DNA of 64,000 bases from CAZMZW01 sp963802275 (GTDB lineage Bacteria > Chloroflexota > Anaerolineae > Anaerolineales > Anaerolineaceae), in assembly GCA_963802275.1 (NCBI GenBank), contig CAWDIB010000006.1, forward strand, positions 62,001-126,000, written 5' to 3'. The notes under the pieces were generated by a model that was not told the origin of the DNA, searched no databases, and was given only the letters and a program-made list of their open reading frames with translations. Each line of letters opens with the position of its first letter. Position 1 is the stretch's first letter. Below are positions 35,551-44,491 of the stretch, piece by piece. The translations under genes and the position numbers were made by a program.

Positions 35551-36369
35551 ATGTCAACAACAGGTGAATCCATCCGCTTCTCAAGGTTATTTTCAGAGGG
35601 TAAAAATGCGGTCATCGTGGCCGTTGACCATGGTTTGTATTTCGGCCCCCTGCCAGGGATGATCAAGCTACCCGAGGTGATCGACCGGGTGGCAGGCGCT
35701 GACGGGGTCCTCATGGCGCCGGGCATGCCCGCCCATTGCCAGAGTGTTTTTTCAAAGCGGGGCGCGCCCGCCTGCATCGTGCGCTTGAACTGGGGCTCCA
35801 ATTATGCTGCCATGTGGAAATACAAACACTCCTACAGCGTACCCATGGTCAGCGTAGCTGAGGCGGTGGCACAGGGCGCCGACATTGTCATCGGCAGCCT
35901 GTCACTGAAGAACCCGGATGAGGCAGAGGACGCACAAAACGTGGAGGTTTTTGCGGATTGCGTGGCTCAAAAGCGCATTCTGGGAATCCCACTGATCGGG
36001 GAAGTCTATCCAACAGGGGGTGATGATGTGGAACCGGAGGACCTGCAGGATGAGATCTTCATCGGCTGCCGCATCATTGCCGAGCTGGGCGCGGACCTGG
36101 TGAAGACCTTCTATACCGGCAAACGGTTTTCAGAGATCACGGCTGCCACTCCTGTGCCGGTGCTGGCGCTTGGGGCGAAGAAACTGCCGCATGAAAAAGA
36201 TGCCCTGCAGTTGGCTGCCAAAGCTATTGAGGCCGGTGCTCGCGGGATCGTGTTTGGGCGCAATGTGATCCAATCAGAAAATCCGGAGCGGTTGTTGGAT
36301 GCCTTGAAGGAAGTTGTCAAGGAATTCCAGGCGCCGGATAAAATAGCCCAAAAATATCAACTGGAATAA
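35551..36369 (+). CDS. DhnA/LacD-type class I aldolase, copy 1 (intact)
   Basis: A TIM-barrel aldolase of the DeoC/LacD/FbaB group. VAVDHGLYFGP (Asp26) is at the first strand, GADLVKTFYTGK gives Lys185 as the likely Schiff-base residue, and GIVFGRNV is the phosphate-binding end. It would cleave a ketose phosphate into triose units. About 98% of bases match the second copy at 42110, and the match begins exactly at the ATG. A fragment of an FGGY kinase follows directly. Confidence 0.9.
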   Translation: MSTTGESIRFSRLFSEGKNAVIVAVDHGLYFGPLPGMIKLPEVIDRVAGADGVLMAPGMPAHCQSVFSKRGAPACIVRLNWGSNYAAMWKYKHSYSVPMVSVAEAVAQGADIVIGSLSLKNPDEAEDAQNVEVFADCVAQKRILGIPLIGEVYPTGGDDVEPEDLQDEIFIGCRIIAELGADLVKTFYTGKRFSEITAATPVPVLALGAKKLPHEKDALQLAAKAIEAGARGIVFGRNVIQSENPERLLDALKEVVKEFQAPDKIAQKYQLE

Positions 36370-36371
36370 AG

Positions 36372-36419
36372 ATGCCGTACCTGCTTGCCATTGATGCCGA
36401 CACCGCCTCACAATTTTAG
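36372..36419 (+). pseudogene. remnant of the FGGY kinase 5' end
   Basis: It starts 3 bases after the aldolase stop and reads MPYLLAIDADTASQF then stop. It aligns with the intact kinase start MMHLLLAIDAGTTSLK at 42927, including CTGCTTGCCAT and GATGCCG at DNA level. The ATP-binding DAGTT is mutated to DADTA and the rest of the gene is gone. Confidence 0.75.
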
Positions 36420-36455
36420 ATCCCCCATAAAAATACTAGCACCTTTCCAACTTTA

Positions 36456-36483
36456 AAGGCCAGGATAAATCGATCCTGGCCTT
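36456..36483. terminator. bidirectional terminator between the cassettes
   Basis: An 11-bp perfect stem (36456-36466 with 36473-36483), loop AAATCG, with A/T-rich flanks. It lies between the convergent aldolase copy 1 and the cassette B binding-protein gene. Confidence 0.75.
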
Positions 36484-36507
36484 ATTCTTCATAAACAGAG
36501 GTTTATT

Positions 36508-37608
36508 TTATTGCGCTGAGATTGCAGTCCAACCTTCCACAATAGCTTTGATGGCTTTGGAAAAACCCTCCAAGCCGGTTGGGAAATGCAGATTGCCGTA
36601 GGCGCTTTCAGGAAGCAGCTTGGCTTTTATTTCAGCGGGGATCACAACATCGGAGCGGGCAGGATGGGCATATCCTTTCGCAAGCATAATTTGGCCTTCA
36701 TCCGAGAATAAGAAATCCTGGAACAATTTTGCCGCATTCGGATGAGGAGCAAGTGCATTTATGTATTCCGCAAAAAGCATGCCAATTGTTGCATCCTTGG
36801 GAATGACCACCTGCAGGGGCAGACCAGTCGCATCGCGTTTGGCAAATCCATCAAAATCATACACGATGGAAATGGGGCATTCACCTTTCTGAACGGCCGC
36901 GACATTCAGAACAACTCCTTTACGCCAGTTGCCTTCATCTCGCAGTTTCTTAAAGAAATCCAAACCAGGTTGAACATTGGTTTCACCACCACCATGTGCA
37001 TAAGCCGCAGCCAATACTGAACCAGTTGCGTATGTCGATTTATTGGGGTCGCGGCTGCAAACCATATCCTTATATTCCGGTTTTAGCAGGTCATCCCAGG
37101 TTTGGGGAATGTTCTTTACTTTGTCAGTATTGACCAAAAAGCTGATTGCTCCCCAGTAAGCAACTGTCCAGAGTCCTTCGGAATCTTTAAAATTTGCGGG
37201 GACTTTGGCGAAGGAAGTATTCTTATACGGCATGGCGAGTTTGTTTTCTACCAATGGACCCACAAAATCAAAGCCAATATCAGCCGTGTCAAGTACTGGT
37301 GCGTTTTTCTCAGCTAAAAGCTTGGTGATTTGTTCGGCACTGGTCATGTCTGTATCGGTATGAACCACGGAATAGCGGTCTCCGTAGGTCTTAAAAATCT
37401 CCCCCAGGTTTACCCAGTCATCGGTCATTCCGTAGGTTACTAATTGACCTTCCTTTTTTGCACCGGCGATTTTTAAAGCTTCGGGATCTTCAGTTGCTAC
37501 AACAGCCGGTTTTTCTGCAACCGGGGCTGGTGTGGCAGGTGCTGCGCACGCTGAAAGCGGCACCATTAATAACATGACCACCAAAACTATCGCAAACGCC
37601 TTTTTCAT
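36508..37608 (-). CDS. ABC transporter substrate-binding lipoprotein, cassette B
   Basis: A lipoprotein with lipobox VPLSAC (Cys21) and an SBP_bac_6/8-type binding fold (GQLVTYGMTDDWVNLG, LWTVAYWGAISFLVNTD, CSRDPNKSTYATGSVLAAAY). Clearly related to the cassette A protein across its length but diverged, so ligand preferences may differ. Last gene of a four-gene minus-strand operon (metallo-hydrolase, permease, permease, binding protein). Confidence 0.9.
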   Translation of the reverse strand: MKKAFAIVLVVMLLMVPLSACAAPATPAPVAEKPAVVATEDPEALKIAGAKKEGQLVTYGMTDDWVNLGEIFKTYGDRYSVVHTDTDMTSAEQITKLLAEKNAPVLDTADIGFDFVGPLVENKLAMPYKNTSFAKVPANFKDSEGLWTVAYWGAISFLVNTDKVKNIPQTWDDLLKPEYKDMVCSRDPNKSTYATGSVLAAAYAHGGGETNVQPGLDFFKKLRDEGNWRKGVVLNVAAVQKGECPISIVYDFDGFAKRDATGLPLQVVIPKDATIGMLFAEYINALAPHPNAAKLFQDFLFSDEGQIMLAKGYAHPARSDVVIPAEIKAKLLPESAYGNLHFPTGLEGFSKAIKAIVEGWTAISAQ

Positions 37609-37656
37609 TTCGTTCTCCTTTTCTTTTTTGACTATTAACTTGTTATTACGTCCTTG

Positions 37657-38469
37657 CTAACGACCAATAATTGTTGTGGTTTCTTTACCTCCTTTGCTGG
37701 TGATCAATAGGATGATCAATGATGCTGCCCAGGCGACCAGGAAACTGATAACCGCCAAAGCACTTGCCTGACGACCATCCTGCCTTGTGAATTCAACAAG
37801 GTAAATCGGGAAAGTTTTTAATCGCGTGCCAACCAATAAATTGGTTAATGTGAATTCCGCAAAAACGGTCGAAAAAACCAATAAACAACCACTGATTATT
37901 CCTGGCATAATATTCGGAATAATTACTCGGAACAAAATTGTCCATATGTTTGCCCCCAAGCTTTGGGCTGCCTCAGACAATACCTTAAAATCAATGGCGT
38001 CCAGGGCATTGACGATCGGGCGATACATGAAAGGAAGTGACAATACCATACAAGCCGCTACAAGAATGGCGGGCCGGTTAATAATTGGTAGGGAAGGTAC
38101 CTGAGCATAGAATCGAATTAATGAAAGTGCCAAAATCACACCTGGAACACCAAAGGAAAAACTGGCTATCAATTCAATGATGGGTTTTCCCTTTGGAATC
38201 CGTAAGCGCATCCAGAAAGTTGTGGGTGTGACCAGAATTAATAAACAAAACATGGTTGCCAGTGAAATAAGAAATGAATTCTTAAGCGTGAGTATGAAAT
38301 TTGGATTGGAAGTAACTGAAATCCACCACTTCAAAGTAAATCCTTCCGGCCAAAGCGTACGATCCCAACGGATGGAAAAAGAAAAAATCAATGTGGCCAG
38401 CAGAGGGAGAATCATAAATAGTATGAACAGAGAAAGTACGATTGGTCGCCAAATATTTTTTAGATTCAT
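37657..38469 (-). CDS. ABC transporter permease 2, cassette B
   Basis: A PotC-like permease with six helices; EAA loop LSEAAQSLGANIWTILFRVI. I chose the ATG at 38469 because it overlaps the stop of permease 1 (ATGA) and gives the usual short N-terminus before helix 1. A longer reading to 38520 would overlap permease 1 by 55 bases. Confidence 0.88.
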   Translation of the reverse strand: MNLKNIWRPIVLSLFILFMILPLLATLIFSFSIRWDRTLWPEGFTLKWWISVTSNPNFILTLKNSFLISLATMFCLLILVTPTTFWMRLRIPKGKPIIELIASFSFGVPGVILALSLIRFYAQVPSLPIINRPAILVAACMVLSLPFMYRPIVNALDAIDFKVLSEAAQSLGANIWTILFRVIIPNIMPGIISGCLLVFSTVFAEFTLTNLLVGTRLKTFPIYLVEFTRQDGRQASALAVISFLVAWAASLIILLITSKGGKETTTIIGR

Positions 38470-39356
38470 GCACGCACCTTTCGCGAGCGACTTGAAAGCC
38501 ATAGGTACCCGATAACACATGCAGTCATAATGATGAGGGACATGGTTGCTAAAGCATCAGCTAATTGTGGCTCCATTTGAACCTCGCCCCGAATTAAAGC
38601 AGCAATGCGGATAGTTATCAGATCCACATCCGAACCGGTTAGAGTCCACGCGGTGGCGTATGCGCCAAAGGAATTTGCAAATAACAATAAAAACCCACTC
38701 AGCAATGAGGGAAATAAAATTGGCAGGGCAATTCGAGTCCAATATTGCCTGGTTGTTGCGCCGAGATTCATGGCTGCCTCGCGCCATTCTTTGCGAAGTC
38801 CAAGAAGGGAGGGAATGATTAACAAAATCATCAATGGCAGTTGGAAATAAAAATAGGCAATCGTTAAACCAGAAATTGAATAAATGCGAAAATTGGGATA
38901 AAGGTTTATTCCAATTTCCTGCAAAATTAGGGTGATGATGCCGGTTGAACCCAGGATAATAATGAATGCAAAAGCCAGGGGAGCGCCACCAAAATTCGTC
39001 GTTACATCGGACAGGGCAGTTAATGCATTCCTGAGTAATTTATGTTGGGATGTGATGATGGCATATGCAACAATGGTACCCGCGACAACACCCAATGTTG
39101 CCGTAATGGCGGATAGGCTGACACTATTCGTAAAAGCCCGTAAAAACATTGGGTTCATCGCCTGCTTATAGAAATCAAGCGTAAAAGCGCCATTGCGAGT
39201 TGTGCTGGATTGCAGAATGGTTAGCAGTGGTAAAAACTCAAATGCTAATCCAAAAAAGATCATTGGTAATAAACCAAACCAATCGGACCACTGGTTCGAC
39301 CTTTTTTTTCCTTGTAACTTCTTGGAAACTAAGCGCGGAAATTGAACTTTATTCAT
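38466..39356 (-). CDS. ABC transporter permease 1, cassette B
   Basis: A PotB-like permease with six helices and EAA loop WREAAMNLGATTRQYWTRIA. It is paralogous to the cassette A permease at 29913. The ATG at 39356 overlaps the stop of the metallo-hydrolase gene by 4 bases, so the transporter and hydrolase are translationally coupled. Confidence 0.88.
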   Translation of the reverse strand: MNKVQFPRLVSKKLQGKKRSNQWSDWFGLLPMIFFGLAFEFLPLLTILQSSTTRNGAFTLDFYKQAMNPMFLRAFTNSVSLSAITATLGVVAGTIVAYAIITSQHKLLRNALTALSDVTTNFGGAPLAFAFIIILGSTGIITLILQEIGINLYPNFRIYSISGLTIAYFYFQLPLMILLIIPSLLGLRKEWREAAMNLGATTRQYWTRIALPILFPSLLSGFLLLFANSFGAYATAWTLTGSDVDLITIRIAALIRGEVQMEPQLADALATMSLIIMTACVIGYLWLSSRSRKVRA

Positions 39357-40102
39357 AAATGAAAACGATAACCATCAGATGCCAGGGTCAATGAGCCTTG
39401 ATAATATCTGCGGATTTGCTTTTCAATGTCAATACATAGTGCGGGCGGATAACGATGAGTAATAATCAGTGATTTGACATTAGCCCGGTCAGCGATCTGT
39501 CCTACCGAGTCCGCATTTAAATGATCCTTACTGATCCAACCGGAAGGGAAGGAACATTCACAAATAAGTGCATCGGCATTCTCGGATAGGGTTACTAATT
39601 CTCCGTTTACCGATGCATCACCCGAAAACACTAATTTATGCTCAGAATTTTGAAGGCTGTATGAAACAGAGTTTTGTGTGTGACCGGAAAGTGCAGACTC
39701 AATTTTCAATCCGAAAACTCTCTTCTCATCATGCTCAACCTCTTCAATATGAATTGAATATTTTTGGGGGGTAATTTCTGGGTAAAGATATAAAAGCCTT
39801 TTAACAAAATCCTTTGTTCCCTTGCAGCCTATAATTGAAAACGGACTGGTGCGTTGTGAATTCGGCGCTGAATCAAAAACCTGTAGTAATGTAGCCAGGT
39901 CGAGTGTATGATCAGGATGTAAATGCGTTAATAAGAGATAGTCCAGTTGATCGTAGGAATAACCCATCTTTCCTATTCTTGCAATAGATCCTGGTCCTAT
40001 ATCCAGCAGCAGGAGTCGGTTATCCTCGCTGAGTAGAATCCCTGCAGGGCTCTGATCTTTATAGGGGATTGCGGTTCCAGATCCTAATATTATGATTTCC
40101 AT
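39353..40102 (-). CDS. RNase Z / PhnP-like MBL-fold hydrolase
   Basis: A metallo-beta-lactamase-fold phosphodiesterase-like protein. The metal site H60-L-H62-P-D64-H65 follows an N-terminal LGSGTAIP typical of the RNase Z/PhnP group, and ALSGHTQNS, VFSGDAS and ITHRYPP supply the other ligands. The 249-residue length fits PhnP-like cyclic phosphodiesterases better than RNase Z. It is coupled to ABC permeases of a family that also imports phosphonates, so a phosphate- or phosphonate-linked substrate is possible. First gene of the cassette B minus-strand operon. Confidence 0.8.
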   Translation of the reverse strand: MEIIILGSGTAIPYKDQSPAGILLSEDNRLLLLDIGPGSIARIGKMGYSYDQLDYLLLTHLHPDHTLDLATLLQVFDSAPNSQRTSPFSIIGCKGTKDFVKRLLYLYPEITPQKYSIHIEEVEHDEKRVFGLKIESALSGHTQNSVSYSLQNSEHKLVFSGDASVNGELVTLSENADALICECSFPSGWISKDHLNADSVGQIADRANVKSLIITHRYPPALCIDIEKQIRRYYQGSLTLASDGYRFHL

Positions 40103-40209
40103 TATTTCTTCGATTTAAACCATACTTCTGATCATCTTTGCCCAAGCTTTCATTAAAAATCGTCCCTATTAAAATATTAAGCACTTGTTTTTCACTTAAT
40201 ACAAAAAAA

Positions 40210-40238
40210 ATTATAACAAAACGCAACATAAAAGTCAA
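40210..40238 (-). promoter_or_regulatory. promoter of the cassette B minus-strand operon
   Basis: On the minus strand TTGACT (40233-40238) and TATAAT (40210-40215) with a 17-base spacer. The motif AAACGCAACATAA (40219-40231, plus strand) lies within it. The leader to the start codon is about 100 bases. Confidence 0.75.
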
Positions 40239-40294
40239 TGAAATCCATTTGATTTGTTCGATTATATAAATAAAACATAACAAATAAATACACC

Positions 40295-40307
40295 TCATGT
40301 TTCGTTT
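40295..40307 (-). promoter_or_regulatory. candidate operator, AAACGAAACATGA
   Basis: The third copy of AAACG[AC]AACAT[AG]A in the sugar island (others at 29870-29882 and 40219-40231). The plus strand reads TCATGTTTCGTTTTGCTTCA, like the TTTCG direct repeats bound by DeoR-family repressors; a DeoR gene is 5.6 kb away. Confidence 0.55.
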
Positions 40308-40728
40308 TGCTTCACAGTTGCCCGCAAGCCAGATATCTTCTTCTAAAATTGTCTATGGCGCCTCAAAGTGCATCTGACCACTTGAATACATATCGAAATT
40401 GTCTTTTATGTATTAGGCTACTCCAATTAATCACATCTAAGTTGTTGAAATTAAACGCTCGATTTAGCGTAAATTTGAAACGCCTTCACCTTCCCCGTCT
40501 ACCGATTGGCCTTCCGAAGCGATCTAATGTTCTCATTGCCAGCTGGAACAGCATTAGTGCATCTTGGGAAAAGAAACAACACCAAATTATTCCGGGAAAA
40601 TGATCGCATTCCTATTTCATTAAAGAATTGTTGTGAATTTCCTAATAATTTAGAATTCAATAAAAATTTAAGAGGCTTTGGGGGTATTTCCTCAAAACAA
40701 TAAAAATAATAAAAGATATTCGTTATTA

Positions 40729-40826
40729 GATGTTATGAATGGTCTTTTATTAAATCTTAAAACACAACGTCAAACATACTAATACATAACAAAAAAAATT
40801 GACTTTTAGTTTGATTTAGGTATAAT
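40729..40826 (+). promoter_or_regulatory. promoter and operator region of the cassette B plus arm
   Basis: TTGACT (40799-40804) and TATAAT (40821-40826), spacer 16 bases as in cassette A. Upstream, GATGTTATGAA (40729-40739) and GTCAAAC...ATACATAACAAAAA (from 40769) repeat the cassette A block with only a 1-base spacing difference. Confidence 0.75.
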
Positions 40827-40881
40827 AAACTCATTGGATAAATTGTGCAGATATCAAAGCAAATTGGGGTTTCATGAAAAA

Positions 40882-40992
40882 ATGAAAGGATATTTTTCCT
40901 TTTCAATTGCCTGGTTGCTTTCTCCTGCACTTTCAATTTGGCAGAAAGTATTTGCGGATAATTTTCAAGAAGAAAAACAAATGAACCAATAG
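40882..40992 (+). CDS. possible 36-residue leader peptide before the cassette B ATPase
   Basis: ATG at 40882 opens a frame with a hydrophobic centre (MKGYFSFSIAWLLSPALSIW) that stops 8 bases before the ATPase ATG, inside a 175-base leader. A palindrome overlaps its first codons. No ribosome binding site is clear. It may be a regulatory leader peptide or chance. Confidence 0.25.
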   Translation: MKGYFSFSIAWLLSPALSIWQKVFADNFQEEKQMNQ

Positions 40993-41000
40993 GGAAAAAC

Positions 41001-42065
41001 ATGGCTTATCTAGTTCTTAAAAATATATCCAAAACTTTTTCTAACATCGTTGCTGTAAATGAATTTTCGCTGGAAATTATTAAGGGAAAATTAGTATCCT
41101 TATTGGGGCCATCTGGTTGTGGAAAGACTACAACCTTGCGTATGATAGCAGGTTTTGAACAACCAGATACCGGAACCATCATGCTGGACGGTAACGATGT
41201 TACAGGTATGCCACCTAATCAGCGTGATATTGGAATGGTTTTCCAGTCTTACGCGCTTTTTCCAAACATGACTATTCGGGAAAATGTGGCCTTTGGTCTG
41301 CAGATGAAGAAGAAATCCAAAGAAGAAACGGAAAAAAGAGCAAATGAGGTGCTGGAAATGGTTCGTCTGCAGGATACGGCTAAACGCTATCCACATCAAC
41401 TTTCTGGCGGACAACAGCAACGGGTTGCTTTGGCTCGCGCCATTGCCATCAAACCGCGGGTACTATTATTGGATGAACCACTTTCTGCGTTGGACGCAGA
41501 GGTTCGGGTTGTTTTGAGAGGTGAAATACGCAGAATCCAATCCGAACTGGCTATTACTACCGTGTATGTCACCCATGATCAAGAAGAAGCACTTTCAATT
41601 TCTGATACCGTAGTTGTAATGAATAAAGGAGACATTCAACAAATCGGAACCCCAATGGAAATATACCGGGCACCTCATAACAGGTTTGTTGCCACATTTA
41701 TTGGTACTGCCAACCAATTTTTTGGCAGAAATTCTGGAAATGGCAAAGTGGAATGTGAAAATTTTCATTTAGTCACAAATGAGGTGAAGGAATTTTCGAA
41801 GGATCAGCGCGTGGTTGTGCTTGTGCGTCCAGAAAATATATCCATCCATACTGAAAAACCTGAGCACCCCGGAATGAATAGTCTTCAAGGTGTTGTGGAA
41901 ACAATAACATTCCATGGTGCTGTTACAAGAATTGGCTTAAACATCTTTGGTCAGAGGGTCGTGGCAGATACAACTGTTTCATCAAACAAGGCTATTGTTT
42001 TAAATCAACGGGTCTGGCTTTTATTCTCACCAAGTTCTTGCCAGATGATGCTTGCGAATGAGTGA
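41001..42065 (+). CDS. ABC transporter ATP-binding protein, cassette B
   Basis: A PotA/UgpC-like ATPase: GPSGCGKTTTL, VFQSYALFPN, LSGGQQQRVALARAI, VLLLDEPLSALDAE, VTHDQEEALS, and a C-terminal TOBE-like domain. It is paralogous to the cassette A ATPase at 31669, with near-identical catalytic motifs but a diverged C-terminus and a more AT-rich coding sequence. It lies on the strand opposite its permeases and must be coordinated through the divergent control region. Followed by aldolase copy 2. Confidence 0.92.
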   Translation: MAYLVLKNISKTFSNIVAVNEFSLEIIKGKLVSLLGPSGCGKTTTLRMIAGFEQPDTGTIMLDGNDVTGMPPNQRDIGMVFQSYALFPNMTIRENVAFGLQMKKKSKEETEKRANEVLEMVRLQDTAKRYPHQLSGGQQQRVALARAIAIKPRVLLLDEPLSALDAEVRVVLRGEIRRIQSELAITTVYVTHDQEEALSISDTVVVMNKGDIQQIGTPMEIYRAPHNRFVATFIGTANQFFGRNSGNGKVECENFHLVTNEVKEFSKDQRVVVLVRPENISIHTEKPEHPGMNSLQGVVETITFHGAVTRIGLNIFGQRVVADTTVSSNKAIVLNQRVWLLFSPSSCQMMLANE

Positions 42066-42109
42066 AATCTATTCACTTATATGAATTTTAAGATTTATTA
42101 GGAGCGAAC

Positions 42110-42927
42110 ATGTCAACAACAGGTGAATCCATCCGCTTCTCAAGGTTATTTTCAGAGGGTAAAAATGCGGTCATCGTGGCCGTTGACCATGGTTTGTATT
42201 TCGGCCCCCTGCCAGGGATGATCAAGCTACCCGAGGTGATCGACCGGGTGGCAGGCGCTGACGGGATCCTCATGGCGCCGGGCATGCCCGCCCATTGCCA
42301 GAGTGTTTTTTCAAAGCGGGGCGCGCCCGCCTGCATCGTGCGCTTGAACTGGGGCTCCAATTATGCTGCCATGTGGAAATACAAACACTCCTACAGCGTA
42401 CCCATGGTCAGCGTGGCAGAGGCGGTGGCACAGGGCGCCGACATTGTCATCGGCAGCCTGAGCCTGAAGAACCCGGATGAGGCAGAGGATGCACAAAACG
42501 TGGAGGTTTTTGCGGATTGCGTGGCTCAAAAGCGCGCTCTGGGAATCCCACTGATCGGGGAAGTCTATCCGACCGGGGGTGATGATGTGGAACCGGAGGA
42601 CCTGCAGGATGAGATCTTCATCGGCTGCCGCATCATTGCCGAGCTGGGCGCGGACCTGGTGAAGACCTTCTATACCGGCAAACGGTTTTCAGAGATCACG
42701 GCTGCCACTCCTGTGCCGGTGCTGGCGCTTGGGGCGAAGAAACTGCCGCATGAAAAAGATGCCCTGCAGTTGGCAGCCAAAGCTATTGAGGCCGGTGCTC
42801 GCGGGATCGTGTTTGGGCGCAATGTGATCCAATCGAAAATCCGGAGCGGTTGTTGGATGCCTTGAAGGAAGTTGTCAAGGAATTCCAGGCGCCGGATAAA
42901 ATTGCCGGTAAATACAATTTGGATTAA
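42110..42927 (+). CDS. DhnA/LacD-type class I aldolase, copy 2 (one frameshift)
   Basis: Nearly identical to copy 1 at 35551 (roughly a dozen substitutions). One base is missing at about 42833 (ATCGAAAATCC instead of ATCAGAAAATCC), which breaks the frame. After that the sequence again matches and ends NLD-stop at 42927. Catalytic residues VDHG and GADLVKTFYTGK are kept. The stop overlaps the start of the FGGY kinase (TAATG). Either a sequencing error or a recent inactivation. Confidence 0.85.
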
Positions 42928-44454
42928 TGATGCACTTACTGCTTGCCATCGATGCCGGCACCACTTCGCTCAAAGCGGGTTTGTTCAACGCGCAGGGTGA
43001 GTGCCTGGGTATTGAACGGCATGAGTACAGGCTGGAAACGCCAAAGGTTGATTGGGCACAAGTCGATCCTGAAGTTTATTGGCAGGCCTGCGTGCAAGCA
43101 GTACACTCATTATTGGAGCTGGAAGGGGTGCAGAAAGAAGCCATCGCTGCCTTGGCTGTATCCAGCCAGGGTGAGACGATACTGGCAGTGGATGAACATG
43201 GTAAGCCGGTTTACCCTGCCATCGTGTGGCTGGATAACCGTGCCGCGGAAGAAGCCAGGCAGCTTTCTGGGATTTGTTCGGTGAAGAGGTTTACTGGCGT
43301 AGCGGTATTCCGGAAGTCATCCCAACCTGGAGCGCATGCAAGGTTTTATGGCTGCGCGCACATGAGCCGCAAGCGTTTGCCAGCAGTGCCAAAATCCTCC
43401 TGGTGCAGGATTTCCTCATTTCGCGCCTCAGCGGCGTTTATGCCACCGATGGATCCATCGCTTGCACTAGTATGTTCTACGATATCCATAAGCATGGCTG
43501 GTGGCAGGAAGTGCTGGATGCGGTGGGGATAAAAGAAAAACAACTACCACAACTGGTCAAACCAGGCAGCATTGTGGGGCAAATCAGTGCGGAGGCGGCA
43601 CAGAGCCTGGGATTGATCACAAAAAACACTGGTCGTCAGCGGCGGGATGGACCAGGCGGTGGGGGCCATTGGCTCCGGAAACATCCAGCCGGGCATCATC
43701 TCCGAATCAACCGGGGCTGCGCTTGCCATCCAGGTCGACTATTAACGACACAAGTATGGCGGAAAAACAAAAAATTCCTGTCTATGTCCACAGCGTACCC
43801 GGCAGGTACCTGGTTGTGCCGGTCTGCCCAACGGCTGGCATGGCGTTCAAATGGCTGCGTGACCAGTTTTTCCAGGCTGAAATGCAGGTAGCGCAAGAAA
43901 AGGGAATGGATGCGTATGACCTTATGACAAAGCAGGCCGCCTCGGTCTCCGCCGGATCAGACGGTTTGGTGATGCTGCCACACCTGAGCGGCGCATTCAG
44001 CCCGAACATCAATCCCCGGGCCCGCGGGTCTTTCACCGGGTTCACCCTCAGTCATACACGGGCGCATTTCATCCGCGCGGTCATGGAAGGTGTGGCTTTC
44101 CTGTTGAAACAAAACATAGATAGCATCGCCCAGACGGGTATTACCATGCGCGAAATCATCGCCACAGGCGGTGGAGCACGTAGTAGTTTATGGAACCAGA
44201 TCAAGGCAGATGTGTGCAATCTGCCGGTGGCAACATTGAATAACGAAGAGACAGCCCTGGTGGGTGATGCCATCCTGGCGGGAACAGCCAGCGGCATCTT
44301 CGCTTCCATTGAGGAGGGCTGTCAACGCATGGTTGCCATTCAGAAAAGAACCCTGCCTGGGCGGGATCAGGAATGCTACCATAGCGCGTATGCCAGATAT
44401 CTGGCATTGGATGAGCAATTATCGGGTTATTACACTGATTACTATAAACTTTAA
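42927..44454 (+). CDS. FGGY-family carbohydrate kinase (at least three frameshifts)
   Basis: A sugar kinase of the xylulokinase/glycerol kinase family. N-terminal LLAIDAGTTSLKAGLF is the ATP phosphate motif, AVSSQGETILAVDEHG follows, then VSGGMDQAVGAIG in a third frame, STGAALAIQV, and the C-terminal ATGGGARSSLWNQIKADV adenosine motif. Breaks lie near 43270, 43630 and 43740. Joined, it gives about 500 residues, normal for the family. It would phosphorylate the ketose made by the next gene's isomerase. Start ATG at 42927 or 42930. Confidence 0.82.
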
Positions 44455-44491
44455 CCCGGCAAATAATCAATTAATGGAAAGGAAACAAGAA

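Larger units (their letters stand above)
40103..41000. other. AT-rich divergent control region of cassette B
   Basis: About 900 bases between the divergent arms of cassette B. It holds a promoter at each end, copies of a 13-base candidate operator, and a short leader frame. The central part (about 40310-40700) has only unconvincing frames; I see no family there. Confidence 0.7.

Noticed and set aside
40307..40703. Two overlapping frames of 98 and 65 codons in the cassette B control region
   Set aside because: No motif, no ribosome binding site and composition like translated intergenic DNA.
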